Part shown: in pieces, positions 40,852 to 49,650 of the stretch
Layout of the letters: the number at the start of each line of letters is the position of its first letter
Numbering within the stretch: the first letter of the stretch is position 1
Assembly (NCBI RefSeq): GCF_900101685.1
Contig: NZ_FMZZ01000002.1
Location: forward strand, 124,001 to 188,000
Reading direction: 5' to 3'
Origin: Actinokineospora iranica
Lineage (GTDB): Bacteria > Actinomycetota > Actinomycetes > Mycobacteriales > Pseudonocardiaceae
DNA length: 64,000 bases
Program-made: the position numbers and the translations under genes
The notes under the pieces: generated by a model
What the model saw: only the letters and a program-made list of their open reading frames with translations
The model's database searches: none
What the model was told of the DNA's origin: nothing

Positions 40852-42081
40852 GTGGCCGCACCCGCTGCTTCCGCAGCCGCGCGCGCCGTTCGGAACGTGG
40901 TCTTCGTCGACGGCGTGCGGACGCCGTTCGGCAAGGCAGGCCCGAAAGGCATCTACGCGGAGACGCGCGCCGACGATCTCGTCGTGAAGGTCATCCGTGA
41001 ACTGCTGCGCAGGCACCCCGAGCTGCCGCCGGAGCGCGTGGACGAGGTCGCCATCGCCGCGACGACCCAGATCGGCGACCAGGGGCTGACCATCGGCCGC
41101 ACCGCCGCGCTGCTCTCCGGGCTGCCGAAGTCGGTGCCCGGCTACGCCATCGACCGGATGTGCGCTGGCGCGATGACCGCGGTCACCACCAGCGCCAGCG
41201 GCATCGCGTTCGGCGCGTACGACGTGGTGATCGCGGGCGGGGTCGAGCACATGGGCCGCCACCCGATGGGCGAGGGCGTCGACCCGAACCCGCGCATCGT
41301 GGCCGACAAGCTGGTCGACCCGACCGCGCTGGTCATGGGGCAGACCGCGGAGAACGTGCACGACCGCTACCCGCAGCTGACCAAGCAGCGCTGCGACGCC
41401 TACGCCGCGCGCAGCCAGGAGAAGTACGCCGACGCGGTGAAGGCGGGCAAGATCGGCCCCGAGCTGGTCCCCGTGTCGACCCGCTCCGCCGAGCTGGGCT
41501 GGGGCCTGGCCACCGAGGACGAGCCGCCGCGCCCGGGCACCACCGTGGAGCAGCTGGCGAGCCTCAAGACCCCGTTCCGGCCGCACGGCCGGGTCACCGC
41601 GGGCAACGCGGCCGGTCTCAACGACGGCGCGACCGGCTGCATCCTGGCCGAGGAGGAGACCGCCCGCGAGCTCGGCCTGCCGGTCGGGATGCGCCTGGTC
41701 GGCTTCTCCTTCGTCGGCGTCGAGCCGGAGGTCATGGGCATCGGCCCGGTCCCGGCCACGGAGAAGGCGCTCAAGCGCGCCGGGCTGACCATCGACGACA
41801 TCGGCCTGTTCGAGCTGAACGAGGCGTTCGCCGTGCAGGTGCTCGCGTTCCTCGACCACTTCGGCATCGCCGACGACGACCCGCGGGTCAACCAGTGGGG
41901 CGGCGCGATCGCCTGCGGGCACCCGCTGGCGTCCTCGGGCGTGCGGCTGATGACGCAGCTGTCCCGCCAGTTCGCCGAGCGCCCGGACGTGCGCTACGGC
42001 CTGACCTCGATGTGCATCGGCATCGGCATGGGCGGCACCGTGATCTGGGAGAACCCCAACTGGAACGGGGGCGACAACTGA
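40852..42081 (+). CDS. fadA: Acetyl-CoA C-acyltransferase (thiolase)
   Basis: A 409-residue thiolase performing the last step of fatty-acid beta-oxidation (3-ketoacyl-CoA + CoA to acetyl-CoA + shortened acyl-CoA). Active-site residues are visible: Cys in YAIDRMCAGAMTA, His in GGAIACGHPLASSGVR and Cys in LTSMCIGIGMGG, with FELNEAFAVQ between. Start GTG 40852 has AAGGAGCAC upstream. The stop overlaps the fadB start (TGATG), so translation of the alpha and beta subunits is coupled. Twin operators upstream suggest control by acyl-CoA status. Confidence 0.95.
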   Translation: MAAPAASAAARAVRNVVFVDGVRTPFGKAGPKGIYAETRADDLVVKVIRELLRRHPELPPERVDEVAIAATTQIGDQGLTIGRTAALLSGLPKSVPGYAIDRMCAGAMTAVTTSASGIAFGAYDVVIAGGVEHMGRHPMGEGVDPNPRIVADKLVDPTALVMGQTAENVHDRYPQLTKQRCDAYAARSQEKYADAVKAGKIGPELVPVSTRSAELGWGLATEDEPPRPGTTVEQLASLKTPFRPHGRVTAGNAAGLNDGATGCILAEEETARELGLPVGMRLVGFSFVGVEPEVMGIGPVPATEKALKRAGLTIDDIGLFELNEAFAVQVLAFLDHFGIADDDPRVNQWGGAIACGHPLASSGVRLMTQLSRQFAERPDVRYGLTSMCIGIGMGGTVIWENPNWNGGDN

Positions 42082-44189
42082 TGCTGACGCAGGAGCAGGC
42101 CGAGAAGGCCTTCCCGGACGAGGTCGTCACCAAGGCGGTCACTCGCCTGGTGAAGGTGCCCGGCCTGGCCAAGCCGGTCGCGCTGATCACGATCGACAAC
42201 GGCCACGACCACACCCGGCCCTCGACCTTCGGGCCGCAGAGCCTGGTGAGCCTCAACGCCGCGCTGGACGAGGCGTTCGCCGCCGAGCCCGCCGCGATCG
42301 CGGTCACCGGCAAGCCGTTCATCTTCGCCGTCGGCGCCGACCTGTCCGGCGTCGAGCAGATCTCCGACCGGGCGACAGCGCTGGACATCGCCCAGACCGG
42401 GCACGACGTGTTCCGCCGGTTCACCGAGTCGGAGATCCCGACCTTCGCCTTCGTCAACGGCGCGGTCATGGGCGGCGGGGTCGAGCTCGCGCTGTCGTGC
42501 CACTACCGCACCCTGTCAGACAACACGGCCGCGATCGCGCTGCCGGAGGTCTTCCTCGGCCTGTTCCCCGGCTGGGGCGGCACGCAGCTGCTGCCGAACC
42601 TGATCGGCCCGGACGCGGCCGTGACGGTGATCTTCGAGAACGCGCTGAGCCAGAACCGGATGCTCAAGCCCAAGCAGGCGCACGAGCTGGGCATCTTCGA
42701 CCGGCTGCTGGGGTCGGCGGACTTCCTGGAGCAGTCGCTGCTCTGGGCGGCCGACGTCGTCAACGGCAAGGCGACCGTCGAGCGGCGCGAGATCGACCGC
42801 GGCGCGGAATGGGACGCGGCGGTCGAGCGGGCCAAGGGCATCGTCCACGGCAAGACCAAGGGCGCCTCGCCCGGCGCGCTCAAGGCGCTGGAGCTGCTGG
42901 AGCTGGCCAGGGAGAACGACCTCGACCGCGGCTACGCCGCCGAGACCGAGGCGCTGGCCGACGTGCTGATGACCGACCCGCTGCGGGCCGGGCTGTACTC
43001 GTTCAACCTGGTGCAGAAGCGGGCCAAGCGCCCGGCAGGCGCGCCGGACAAGTCGCTGGCGCGCAAGGTCGGCAAGGTCGGCATCGTCGGCGCGGGCCTG
43101 ATGGCCAGCCAGATGGCGCTGCTGTTCGTCCGCCAGCTCAAGGTGCCGGTGGTGCTCACCGACATCGACCAGGCGCGCGTGGACAAGGGCGTGTCCTACG
43201 TGCACGCCGAGGTCGACAAGCTCGCCGCCAAGGGCCGGGTCTCCGCCGACGGCGCGAACCGGCTCAAGGCGCTGGTGAGCGGCTCGCTGGACAAGGCCGC
43301 GTTCTCCGACGCGGACTTCGTCATCGAGGCCGTGTTCGAGGAGCTGGGCGTCAAGCAGGTGGTCTTCGCCGAGGTCGAGGAGCACGTCAGCGCGGAGTGC
43401 GTGCTGGCGACCAACACCTCGTCGCTGTCGATCACCGAGATGGCCGCGAAGCTCAAGCACCCCGAGCGCGTGGTCGGCTTCCACTTCTTCAACCCGGTCG
43501 CGGTCATGCCGCTGCTGGAGATCGTGCGCGCCGAGCAGACCGACGACGCCACCCTGGCGACGGCGTTCGCGGTGGGCAAGTCGCTGAAGAAGTCGTCGGT
43601 GCTGGTGAAGGACGCGCCCGCGTTCGTGGTCAACCGGCTGCTGACCCGGTTCATGGGCGAGGTCGTCAAGGCGATCGACGAGGGCACCCCGTTCGAGGTG
43701 GCCGACCGCGCGGTGGAGCCGCTTGGCCTGCCGATGAGCCCGCTGGTGCTGCTGCAGCTGGTCGGCGCCCCGGTGGCGCTGCACGTGGCCGAGACGATGC
43801 ACAACGCGTTCCCCGACCGCTTCGGCGTGTCGGAGAACATGAAGCGCTTCGTCGCCGCGGGCAAGACCGCGGTGTGGACGTGGGACGACGCGGGCAACCA
43901 GACCGTCGACCCCGAGGTCCAGGCGCTCTGGGAGTTCGGCTCGGTCGAGCTGACCGGCGAGCAGGTCCGCGCCCGGGTGCTGGAGGGCGTGGCCGAGGAG
44001 ATCCGGATCATGCTCGACGAGGGCGTGGTCGCCGAGGCGCAGGACATCGACCTGTGCATGATCCTCGGCGGCGGCTGGCCGTTCTGGCTGGGCGGCATCA
44101 CCCCGTACCTGGACCGCGCGGGCATCTCGGAGAAGGTCAACGGCAAGCCGTTCCTGGCTCCCGGCGTGGCGTCGGTCCCGACCGCGTAA
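42081..44189 (+). CDS. fadB: Fatty-acid oxidation complex alpha subunit
   Basis: A 702-residue bifunctional enzyme: an enoyl-CoA hydratase domain at residues about 25-230 (AVTGKPFIFAVGADLSGVEQ with the CoA-loop, then FVNGAVMGGGVELALSCHY and LPEVFLGLFPGWGGTQLLPN with its catalytic Glu), and a 3-hydroxyacyl-CoA dehydrogenase domain from about 330 (KVGIVGAGLMASQMALLF for NAD, HFFNPVAVMPLLEIVR family signature, VVNRLLTRFMGEVVKAID). It forms the beta-oxidation complex with FadA, encoded just upstream with one base of overlap. A hairpin terminator follows. Confidence 0.95.
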   Translation: MLTQEQAEKAFPDEVVTKAVTRLVKVPGLAKPVALITIDNGHDHTRPSTFGPQSLVSLNAALDEAFAAEPAAIAVTGKPFIFAVGADLSGVEQISDRATALDIAQTGHDVFRRFTESEIPTFAFVNGAVMGGGVELALSCHYRTLSDNTAAIALPEVFLGLFPGWGGTQLLPNLIGPDAAVTVIFENALSQNRMLKPKQAHELGIFDRLLGSADFLEQSLLWAADVVNGKATVERREIDRGAEWDAAVERAKGIVHGKTKGASPGALKALELLELARENDLDRGYAAETEALADVLMTDPLRAGLYSFNLVQKRAKRPAGAPDKSLARKVGKVGIVGAGLMASQMALLFVRQLKVPVVLTDIDQARVDKGVSYVHAEVDKLAAKGRVSADGANRLKALVSGSLDKAAFSDADFVIEAVFEELGVKQVVFAEVEEHVSAECVLATNTSSLSITEMAAKLKHPERVVGFHFFNPVAVMPLLEIVRAEQTDDATLATAFAVGKSLKKSSVLVKDAPAFVVNRLLTRFMGEVVKAIDEGTPFEVADRAVEPLGLPMSPLVLLQLVGAPVALHVAETMHNAFPDRFGVSENMKRFVAAGKTAVWTWDDAGNQTVDPEVQALWEFGSVELTGEQVRARVLEGVAEEIRIMLDEGVVAEAQDIDLCMILGGGWPFWLGGITPYLDRAGISEKVNGKPFLAPGVASVPTA

Positions 44190-44200
44190 GAGCTTTGCCT

Positions 44201-44240
44201 CGGGAAGCCCTCGACGCGCGTGCGCGCCGGGGGCTTCCCG
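44201..44240 (+). terminator. Terminator after fadB
   Basis: CGGGAAGCCC (44201-44210) and GGGCTTCCCG (44231-44240) pair exactly around a 20-base, GC-rich loop that can itself fold. It lies 12 bases past the fadB stop. Confidence 0.8.
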
Positions 44241-44277
44241 TTCTGCGGGACTTGATCGACTGTTGCACCATCGAGTG

Positions 44278-45024
44278 ATGATCAAGACCGGGCGGGTGCG
44301 GATCGGGACGTCGGGGTGGGTCTATCCGGAGTGGCGGAAGGTCTATTACCCGCCGGGTCTCCCGCACCGGCAGGAGCTGCCGTACCTGTCCCGGCGGGTC
44401 GACACCATCGAGATCAACGGGACGTTTTACGGCCCCCGCAAGCCCGCGGATTTCCGGCGCTGGCGCGACCTGGCGCCGGACGGGTTCGTGTTCGCGGTCA
44501 AGGGGCCGCGGCTGGTGACGCACGTGCGGCGGCTGCGGTCGGCAGAGGAGCCGGTGGCGGAGTTCTTCGGCTCGGGCGTCCTGGAGCTGGGCGAGAAGCT
44601 GGGCCCGATCCTGTGGCAGGTCCCGGCGTCGCTGCGGTTCGACCCCGAGGTGCTGGGCGGGTTCCTGCGGGTGCTCCCCCGCGACCAGCGGCACGCGCTG
44701 GAGGTGCGGCACCCCAGCTTCGCCCGCGACGAGGTCGCCGACCTGCTCGCCGCGCATGGCGTTGCCCTGGTCGTGTCCGACAGCCCGGGCGTCTGGCCGA
44801 GCCTGCTTACCGACACCGCGGACTTCGCTTACCTGCGCCTGCACGGCGACACCGAGCTGTATAAGAGCGCCTACAGCGACACCGCCTTGGACCTCTGGGC
44901 GGACCGTGTGTGCCGGTGGCGGCACGAGCGGGACGTCTATGTGTACTTCGACAACACCATGGCCGCCGCCGCGCCCGGCGACGCCGAGAAGCTGGCGGGC
45001 CGTGTGCGGGCGGCGGCCGCGTAA
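44278..45024 (+). CDS. DUF72 (YecE-like) family protein, copy 1
   Basis: A 248-residue TIM-barrel protein of the widespread DUF72 group, function unproven. Family segments are VRIGTSGWVYPEW, KVYYPPGLPHRQELPYLS, TIEINGTFYGPRKP, FVFAVKGPRLVTHVRRL, PILWQVPASLRF and FAYLRLHGDTELYKSAYSD, ending YVYFDNTMAAAAPGDA. ATG 44278 is used; GTG 44275 is one codon earlier. A second DUF72 gene follows, starting 15 bases after this stop, with extensive similarity, so the pair is a tandem duplication. Confidence 0.88.
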   Translation: MIKTGRVRIGTSGWVYPEWRKVYYPPGLPHRQELPYLSRRVDTIEINGTFYGPRKPADFRRWRDLAPDGFVFAVKGPRLVTHVRRLRSAEEPVAEFFGSGVLELGEKLGPILWQVPASLRFDPEVLGGFLRVLPRDQRHALEVRHPSFARDEVADLLAAHGVALVVSDSPGVWPSLLTDTADFAYLRLHGDTELYKSAYSDTALDLWADRVCRWRHERDVYVYFDNTMAAAAPGDAEKLAGRVRAAAA

Positions 45025-45038
45025 CCGACGATGAAGAG

Positions 45039-45863
45039 GTGACAGGAAGGGTCTGGATCGGAACGTCCGGGTGGCTCTATCCGCCGTGGCGCGGGACGTT
45101 CTACCCGAAGGGCCTGCCGCAGCGGCGGGAGCTGGAGTACCTGTCGCGGCAGGTGGGATCGATCGAGATCAACGGCTCGTTCTATTCGCTGCAGCGGCCG
45201 GAGAGCTACCGGCGGTGGCGGGACGAGACGCCGGAGGACTTCGTGTTCTCGGTGAAGGGCCCCCGGTTCATCACGCACATGAAGCGCCTCAAGGACTCCG
45301 ACACGCCGTTGGCGAACTTCTTCGCGTCCGGTGTGCTGGCGCTGGGCGCGAAGCTGGGGCCGGTGCTGTGGCAGTTGCCGGAGAACTTCAAGTACGAACC
45401 GGACGTCCTCGCCGAGTTCTTCCACGCCCTGCCACGCACCACTGAGGAAGCCGCCGCCCTCGCCAAGCGGCACGACGAGCGCATGGACGGTCGACAGTGG
45501 ACCGAGACCGACGCCGACCGGCCGCTGCGGCACGCGATGGAAGTGCGCAATCCCGCTTTCGCGAACCGCGAGTTCGTGGACCTCTTACGGGACAACAACA
45601 TTGCTCTTGTCGTCGCGGACACCGCCGGGAGGTGGCCTTACCTGGACGACGTGACAGCCGACTTCGTCTATGTCCGCCTGCACGGCGACAAGGAGCTGTA
45701 CGCCAGCGGTTACACCGATTCCGCCCTGGACTCTTGGGCTAAGAAGGTCAAGAAATGGCGTAGAGCCGGGGACGTGTACGTCTACTTCGACAACGACATG
45801 AAGGTGAAGGCCCCCGGCGACGCCCAGTCCCTCGCCCGGCGCGTCACGAAGTCGGGAAAGTGA
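45039..45863 (+). CDS. DUF72 (YecE-like) family protein, copy 2
   Basis: A 274-residue paralogue of the preceding protein: WIGTSGWLYPPWRGTFYPKG, SIEINGSFYSLQRPESYRRW, FVFSVKGPRFITHMKRLKD, GPVLWQLPENFKYEP and FVYVRLHGDKELYASGYTD align block by block with copy 1. It differs by an insert near residues 130-165 (TEEAAALAKRHDERMDGRQW) that copy 1 lacks, so the two are not recent copies. Start GTG 45039 is weakly supported. Its last 20 bases overlap the convergent sensor-kinase gene. Confidence 0.88.
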   Translation: MTGRVWIGTSGWLYPPWRGTFYPKGLPQRRELEYLSRQVGSIEINGSFYSLQRPESYRRWRDETPEDFVFSVKGPRFITHMKRLKDSDTPLANFFASGVLALGAKLGPVLWQLPENFKYEPDVLAEFFHALPRTTEEAAALAKRHDERMDGRQWTETDADRPLRHAMEVRNPAFANREFVDLLRDNNIALVVADTAGRWPYLDDVTADFVYVRLHGDKELYASGYTDSALDSWAKKVKKWRRAGDVYVYFDNDMKVKAPGDAQSLARRVTKSGK

Positions 45864-46971
45864 CCGTGACGCGCAAACCGCCGCCCGGCACCGGTTCCGC
45901 GCTTACCGTGCCGCCGTGAGCCCTGGCTACCGCGCGCACGATAGACAGGCCCAACCCGGTTCCGGTGTGCGATGTGCGGTCCACACCGCCGCGGCGGAAA
46001 GGCTCGAAAAGCTCCGCGACGCGTTCCGGCGGCACGACCGCGCCCGACGAGGCGACCTCCAGCGTCGACCACTGTGGCCCGCAGGACGTGCGGACCTCGA
46101 TCCATCCGCCGTCCACGTTGTGCCGCACGGCGTTCTCCAGCAGGTTGCCCGCCACCCGTTCGAGCAGGGCGGCGTCGCCGACCACGCTGGCGTGCCCGTC
46201 GTGGAAGCGGGCCGTGATGCCCCGGCGCTCCGCCTCGGCGCGGGCCGAGCGCCACGCGCCCGCCACCACCGCGGGCAGGTCGACCGGGCCGGTGGCGCCG
46301 ACGCCGAGGCCGTCGGTGCGGGCCAGCACCAGCAGGGCCTCGACCAGCTCGCCCGCGCGCAGGGTCGCTGCGCGGACCACCTCGGCCATCCGCCGCAGCT
46401 CGGCCACGTCGGCGTCCGGGTCGGCGAGGGTCACCTCCAGCTCGGTGCGAATCACCGCCAGCGGGGTGCGCAGCTCGTGGCTGGCGTTGGCGACGAACTG
46501 CCGCTGCGCGGAGAACGCCGCCTGCAGCCGGTCCAGCATCGCGTCGAAGGTGTCGGCCAGCTCGGCGACCTCGTCCCGCGCGCCCTGGTGCCCGATGCGC
46601 TCGCCCAGGGACTCCACCGACAGCCGGTGTGCGGTCGCGGTGACCTCGCGCAGCGGGCGCAGGACCCGGCCGGTGACCGCCCAGGCCAGCAGCGCGGTGG
46701 CCAGCACGACGCAGACGAAGGCCACCGAGCCCGCGAGCAGCACCCGGTCCCGCGCGTCCCGCGCCAGCGCCTCGGCCAGCTGCTCGGCGGCCACCCGCAC
46801 GCCGCCCACCACGACCGTGCTGCCCTCAGGCAGCGACGGCACCGAGGCGGCCACCCCGCCCGCCAGCAGCCAGGCCAGCCACAGCAGCAGCACGCTGACC
46901 GCGGCCACGAGCCCGGTGGCCAGCAGCGTGACCTTCGCGCGCAGGCCGATGCCGCGCCTGCGGTCGGTCAC
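45844..46971 (-). CDS. Two-component sensor histidine kinase
   Basis: A 375-residue inner-membrane kinase: TM1 at about 13-37 (TLLATGLVAAVSVLLLWLAW), a short extracytoplasmic loop of about 40 residues, TM2 at 80-98 (GSVAFVCVVLATALLAWAV), a HAMP linker, the H-box ANASHELRTPLAVIRTELE with phosphorylated His, N-box LLENAVRHNVDGG, and G-boxes HTGTGLGLSIVRAVARAHGG. The small periplasmic loop suggests sensing of membrane or small cues. It starts at ATG 46971, overlapping the response regulator stop (ATGA), so the pair is translated together. Confidence 0.94.
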   Translation of the reverse strand: MTDRRRGIGLRAKVTLLATGLVAAVSVLLLWLAWLLAGGVAASVPSLPEGSTVVVGGVRVAAEQLAEALARDARDRVLLAGSVAFVCVVLATALLAWAVTGRVLRPLREVTATAHRLSVESLGERIGHQGARDEVAELADTFDAMLDRLQAAFSAQRQFVANASHELRTPLAVIRTELEVTLADPDADVAELRRMAEVVRAATLRAGELVEALLVLARTDGLGVGATGPVDLPAVVAGAWRSARAEAERRGITARFHDGHASVVGDAALLERVAGNLLENAVRHNVDGGWIEVRTSCGPQWSTLEVASSGAVVPPERVAELFEPFRRGGVDRTSHTGTGLGLSIVRAVARAHGGTVSAEPVPGGGLRVTVTFPTS

Positions 46972-47693
46972 CCCGCGCCGCTGTCCTGTCCACCGACACC
47001 GCTCTGCCCAGCGGAGCCGCCGCGCTCGCCGACGGTCGGGGAGACCCGGTAGCCGGAGCCGACCACGGTGTCGATGACGCCGGGCTCGCCGAGCTTCTTG
47101 CGCAGGGTCATCACCGTGACCCGCACCGTCGTGGTGAACGGGTCGGCGTTCTCGTCCCAGACCCGCTCCAGCAGCTCCTCGCTGCTCACCACCGACCCGC
47201 GCGCGGCGAGCAGCACCTCCAGGACGCCGAACTCCTTGCGGGTCAGCTCCACCGGCTTGCCCGCCCGGGAGACCGTGCGGCGCGCCGGGTCCAGCTCCAC
47301 ATCGCCTGCGACCAGCACCGGCGGGGTCACCGGCGTGGCCCGCCTGGCCAGCGCGCGCACCCGCGCGACCAGCTCGGGGAACGCGAACGGCTTGGCCAGG
47401 TAGTCGTCCGCGCCCAGCGACAGCCCCTCCACCCGGTCGGCGACCGCGTCGCTGGCGGTGAGCATCAGCACCCTGGTCAGCGCGCCGGAGGCGACGATCT
47501 CGCGGCAGAGCTGGTCGCCGTGCATCCCGGGCAGGTCCCGGTCGAGCACCACGACGTCGTACCGGGTGATGGTGGCCTTCTCGTGCCCTTCGTCACCGTC
47601 CAGGGCGACGTCGACGGCCATGCCCTCCCGCCGCAGGCCGCGCGCGACGGCCTCGGCGAGGGCTTCCTCGTCCTCCACGATCAGAATCCGCAC
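46968..47693 (-). CDS. OmpR/PhoB-family response regulator
   Basis: A 241-residue regulator paired with the kinase downstream. The receiver holds RILIVEDEEALAEAVARGL (acidic pair), VVVLDRDLPGMHGDQL (phosphoacceptor Asp), MLTASDAVADRVEGL and DYLAKPFAFPELVARVRAL (Lys). The C-terminal winged helix has GKPVELTRKEFGVLEVLLAA and a recognition helix in TTTVRVTVMTLRKKLGEPGV with GSGYRVSP. GTG 47693 gives the standard start VRILIVEDE; no ribosome-binding site is seen, so it may be leaderless. The signal sensed is unknown. It is divergent from the aldolase gene. Confidence 0.92.
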   Translation of the reverse strand: MRILIVEDEEALAEAVARGLRREGMAVDVALDGDEGHEKATITRYDVVVLDRDLPGMHGDQLCREIVASGALTRVLMLTASDAVADRVEGLSLGADDYLAKPFAFPELVARVRALARRATPVTPPVLVAGDVELDPARRTVSRAGKPVELTRKEFGVLEVLLAARGSVVSSEELLERVWDENADPFTTTVRVTVMTLRKKLGEPGVIDTVVGSGYRVSPTVGERGGSAGQSGVGGQDSGAG

Positions 47694-47748
47694 CACACAA
47701 AGGTGCCACACCCTCGGGGTGAGCGTCCCGATTGGGCATGATCGAGCC

Positions 47749-48399
47749 ATGATGCTGCGCGCGTTGCGGGAACAGGTGGCCACCGCGTCCCGGCGGCTGG
47801 CGGCCGAGGGACTGGTCCTGGGCACGGCGGGAAACGTCAGCGCCCGCCAGGGCGACCTCATCGCGATCACCCCGACCGGCGCGCGCCTGGCCGACCTGCG
47901 CGCGGAGCTCATCACCGTGATCGACCCCGGCGGCGAGGTGGTGGAGGGCACGTTCGCGCCCACCTCCGAGCTGGACCTGCACCTGGGCGTCTACCGGCGC
48001 TACCGAGCCGGGGCCGTGGTGCACACGCACGCGCCGATGGCCACCGCGCTGTCGCTGGTCTTGGACGAGCTGCCGTGCGTGCACTACCAGCTCATGGAGC
48101 TGGGCGGCACCGTCCCGGTGGCCCCGTACCGGACGTTCGGGACCACCGAGCTCGCCGAGGCTGTGCTGGCCGCGCTGGACGGGCGGACCGCGGCGCTGAT
48201 GGCCAACCACGGCGGCATCACCCACGGCCCGGACCTCGACGCGGCGCTGTCGCGCACGCTGCTGCTGGAGTGGGGCTGCGAGCTGTACTGGCGGGCCGCC
48301 ACTCTCGGCGTGCCGCGCACCCTCGACCGCGCCCAGCGCGCCGACTACGAGCGCCAGGTCGCGGCCAAGGCCTACGGCACGGTCCGCAGGCTCCCCTGA
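47749..48399 (+). CDS. Class II aldolase/adducin family protein
   Basis: A 216-residue zinc-dependent aldolase or epimerase of the AraD/FucA group. Signature pieces are LVLGTAGNVSAR (phosphate/sugar loop), TSELDLHLGVYRR with the catalytic Glu, VHTHAPMATAL with two zinc His, and ALMANHGGITHG with the third His. Family members cleave L-fuculose-1-phosphate or related sugar phosphates, or act as methylthioribulose-phosphate dehydratase; the substrate here is unknown. The start is ATG 47749 or 47752. It stands alone between the regulator and argJ. Confidence 0.9.
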   Translation: MMLRALREQVATASRRLAAEGLVLGTAGNVSARQGDLIAITPTGARLADLRAELITVIDPGGEVVEGTFAPTSELDLHLGVYRRYRAGAVVHTHAPMATALSLVLDELPCVHYQLMELGGTVPVAPYRTFGTTELAEAVLAALDGRTAALMANHGGITHGPDLDAALSRTLLLEWGCELYWRAATLGVPRTLDRAQRADYERQVAAKAYGTVRRLP

Positions 48400-48409
48400 G
48401 ACGCCCGGC

Positions 48410-49564
48410 TCAGGTCGTGTAGTCGGCGTTGATCCGGATGTACCCGTCGGTCAGGTCGCAGCCGTAGACGGTGAACGCGCCGTCGGCGATGCCCAGGTCG
48501 ACGGTGATGACCACCTCGTCGCCCTTGAGGTGCCTGGTCGCCGCGGCCAGGACCTCCTCTGTCGAGGGAACCGGGTAGGTCTCCACGTCGCCGAACCGGA
48601 TCACGACCTTCGTCGGGTCGATGTCCAGGTCGTCCTCGCACTTGCCCACGGCCATGGCCACCCGGCCCCAGTTCGGGTCGGCGCCGTGGACAGCGGTCTT
48701 GACCAGCGGCGAGTTCACCACGGTCTTGCCGACCCGTTTGGCCTGCGCGTCGTCGCGCGCGCCGAGCACCCGGACCTCGATGAGCTTGCTGGCGCCCTCG
48801 CCGTCTGAGGCGATCAGCCGCACCAGGCTCAGCGCCACCTCGTGCAGCGCGGCCTCGAACTCGGCGACGTCGACCGGCCCGGCCGCGCCGTTGGCGAGGA
48901 TGGCCGCGCTGTCGCTGGTGGAGGTGTCGGTGTCGATGCTCAGCGCGTTGAATGTGCGGTCCATCACCCGCCGGAACACCTGGTCCAGCACCGGCTGGTC
49001 CAGTTCGGCGTCGGTGAAGAAGAAGGTGAGCAGGGTCGCCATGTTCGGCTCGATCATGCCGACGCCCTTGGCGACCGCGGCGATGGTGGCCGCGCCGCAG
49101 CGCAGGACCGCGTGCTTGGCCACCGTGTCGGTGGTCATGATCGCGCGCGCGACCGCGGGCAGGTGGGCCTCCGGCAGCGGCCACGGCAGCCGGGTCAGCC
49201 CGGCCCGAACCCGGTCCATCGGGTACTGGCGGCCGATCACCCCGGTGGAGGCGATCAGCAGGTCGTCGGGGTCGAACCCGCCTGCCTCGGCGACTCGGGC
49301 GCGGACCTCACGCGCGTTGGCCAGCCCTTCGTCGCCGGTGGCGACGTTGGCGTTGCGGGAGATCACGACGACCCCGCGCGCGGCGCCCGACGCCGCGGCT
49401 TCCCGGCTGAGCAGGACGCTCGGGCCAGCGAACCGGGACCGGGTGAACACCGCCGACACCGCGGCGGGCGTCTCGGAGACCACGACCGCGAAGTCGTCGG
49501 CGTCGTCCTTGACGCCCAGGTTCGTCGTCCAAGCGCGAAAACCCTTCGGACCCGGTGACGCCAC
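48410..49564 (-). CDS. argJ: Glutamate N-acetyltransferase ArgJ
   Basis: A 384-residue self-processing enzyme of arginine synthesis that transfers acetyl from N-acetylornithine to glutamate. The autocleavage region MIEPNMATLLTFFFTDAELD supplies the nucleophilic Thr, and SIDTDTSTSDSAAILANGAA and AVHGADPNWGRVAMAVGK are family signatures. GTG 49564 is chosen since AAGGAG lies seven bases upstream; an upstream ATG at 49585 has none. No other arg gene is adjacent, but an ARG-box-like site occurs in its promoter. Solo ArgJ homologues also occur in secondary-metabolite loci (e.g. Oat enzymes), which remains possible. Confidence 0.9.
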   Translation of the reverse strand: MASPGPKGFRAWTTNLGVKDDADDFAVVVSETPAAVSAVFTRSRFAGPSVLLSREAAASGAARGVVVISRNANVATGDEGLANAREVRARVAEAGGFDPDDLLIASTGVIGRQYPMDRVRAGLTRLPWPLPEAHLPAVARAIMTTDTVAKHAVLRCGAATIAAVAKGVGMIEPNMATLLTFFFTDAELDQPVLDQVFRRVMDRTFNALSIDTDTSTSDSAAILANGAAGPVDVAEFEAALHEVALSLVRLIASDGEGASKLIEVRVLGARDDAQAKRVGKTVVNSPLVKTAVHGADPNWGRVAMAVGKCEDDLDIDPTKVVIRFGDVETYPVPSTEEVLAAATRHLKGDEVVITVDLGIADGAFTVYGCDLTDGYIRINADYTT

Positions 49565-49588
49565 AGCAGGCTCCTTCCGCCGCACGCA

Positions 49589-49628
49589 TGAATAGCCGAA
49601 TACTTATTCAGCCGTACACATAATCATA
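49589..49628 (-). promoter_or_regulatory. argJ promoter with ARG-box-like operator
   Basis: On the minus strand TATGAT (49623-49628) is a strong -10. Directly below it, TGAATAAGTATTC (49598-49610) matches the ArgR consensus core TGAAT-N4-ATTCA at all but the last base, and a second ATTCA lies at 49589-49593. Binding of ArgR with arginine would cover the transcription start. Confidence 0.68.
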
Positions 49629-49650
49629 CCGTGCGGCGGAAGGGCCCCCG

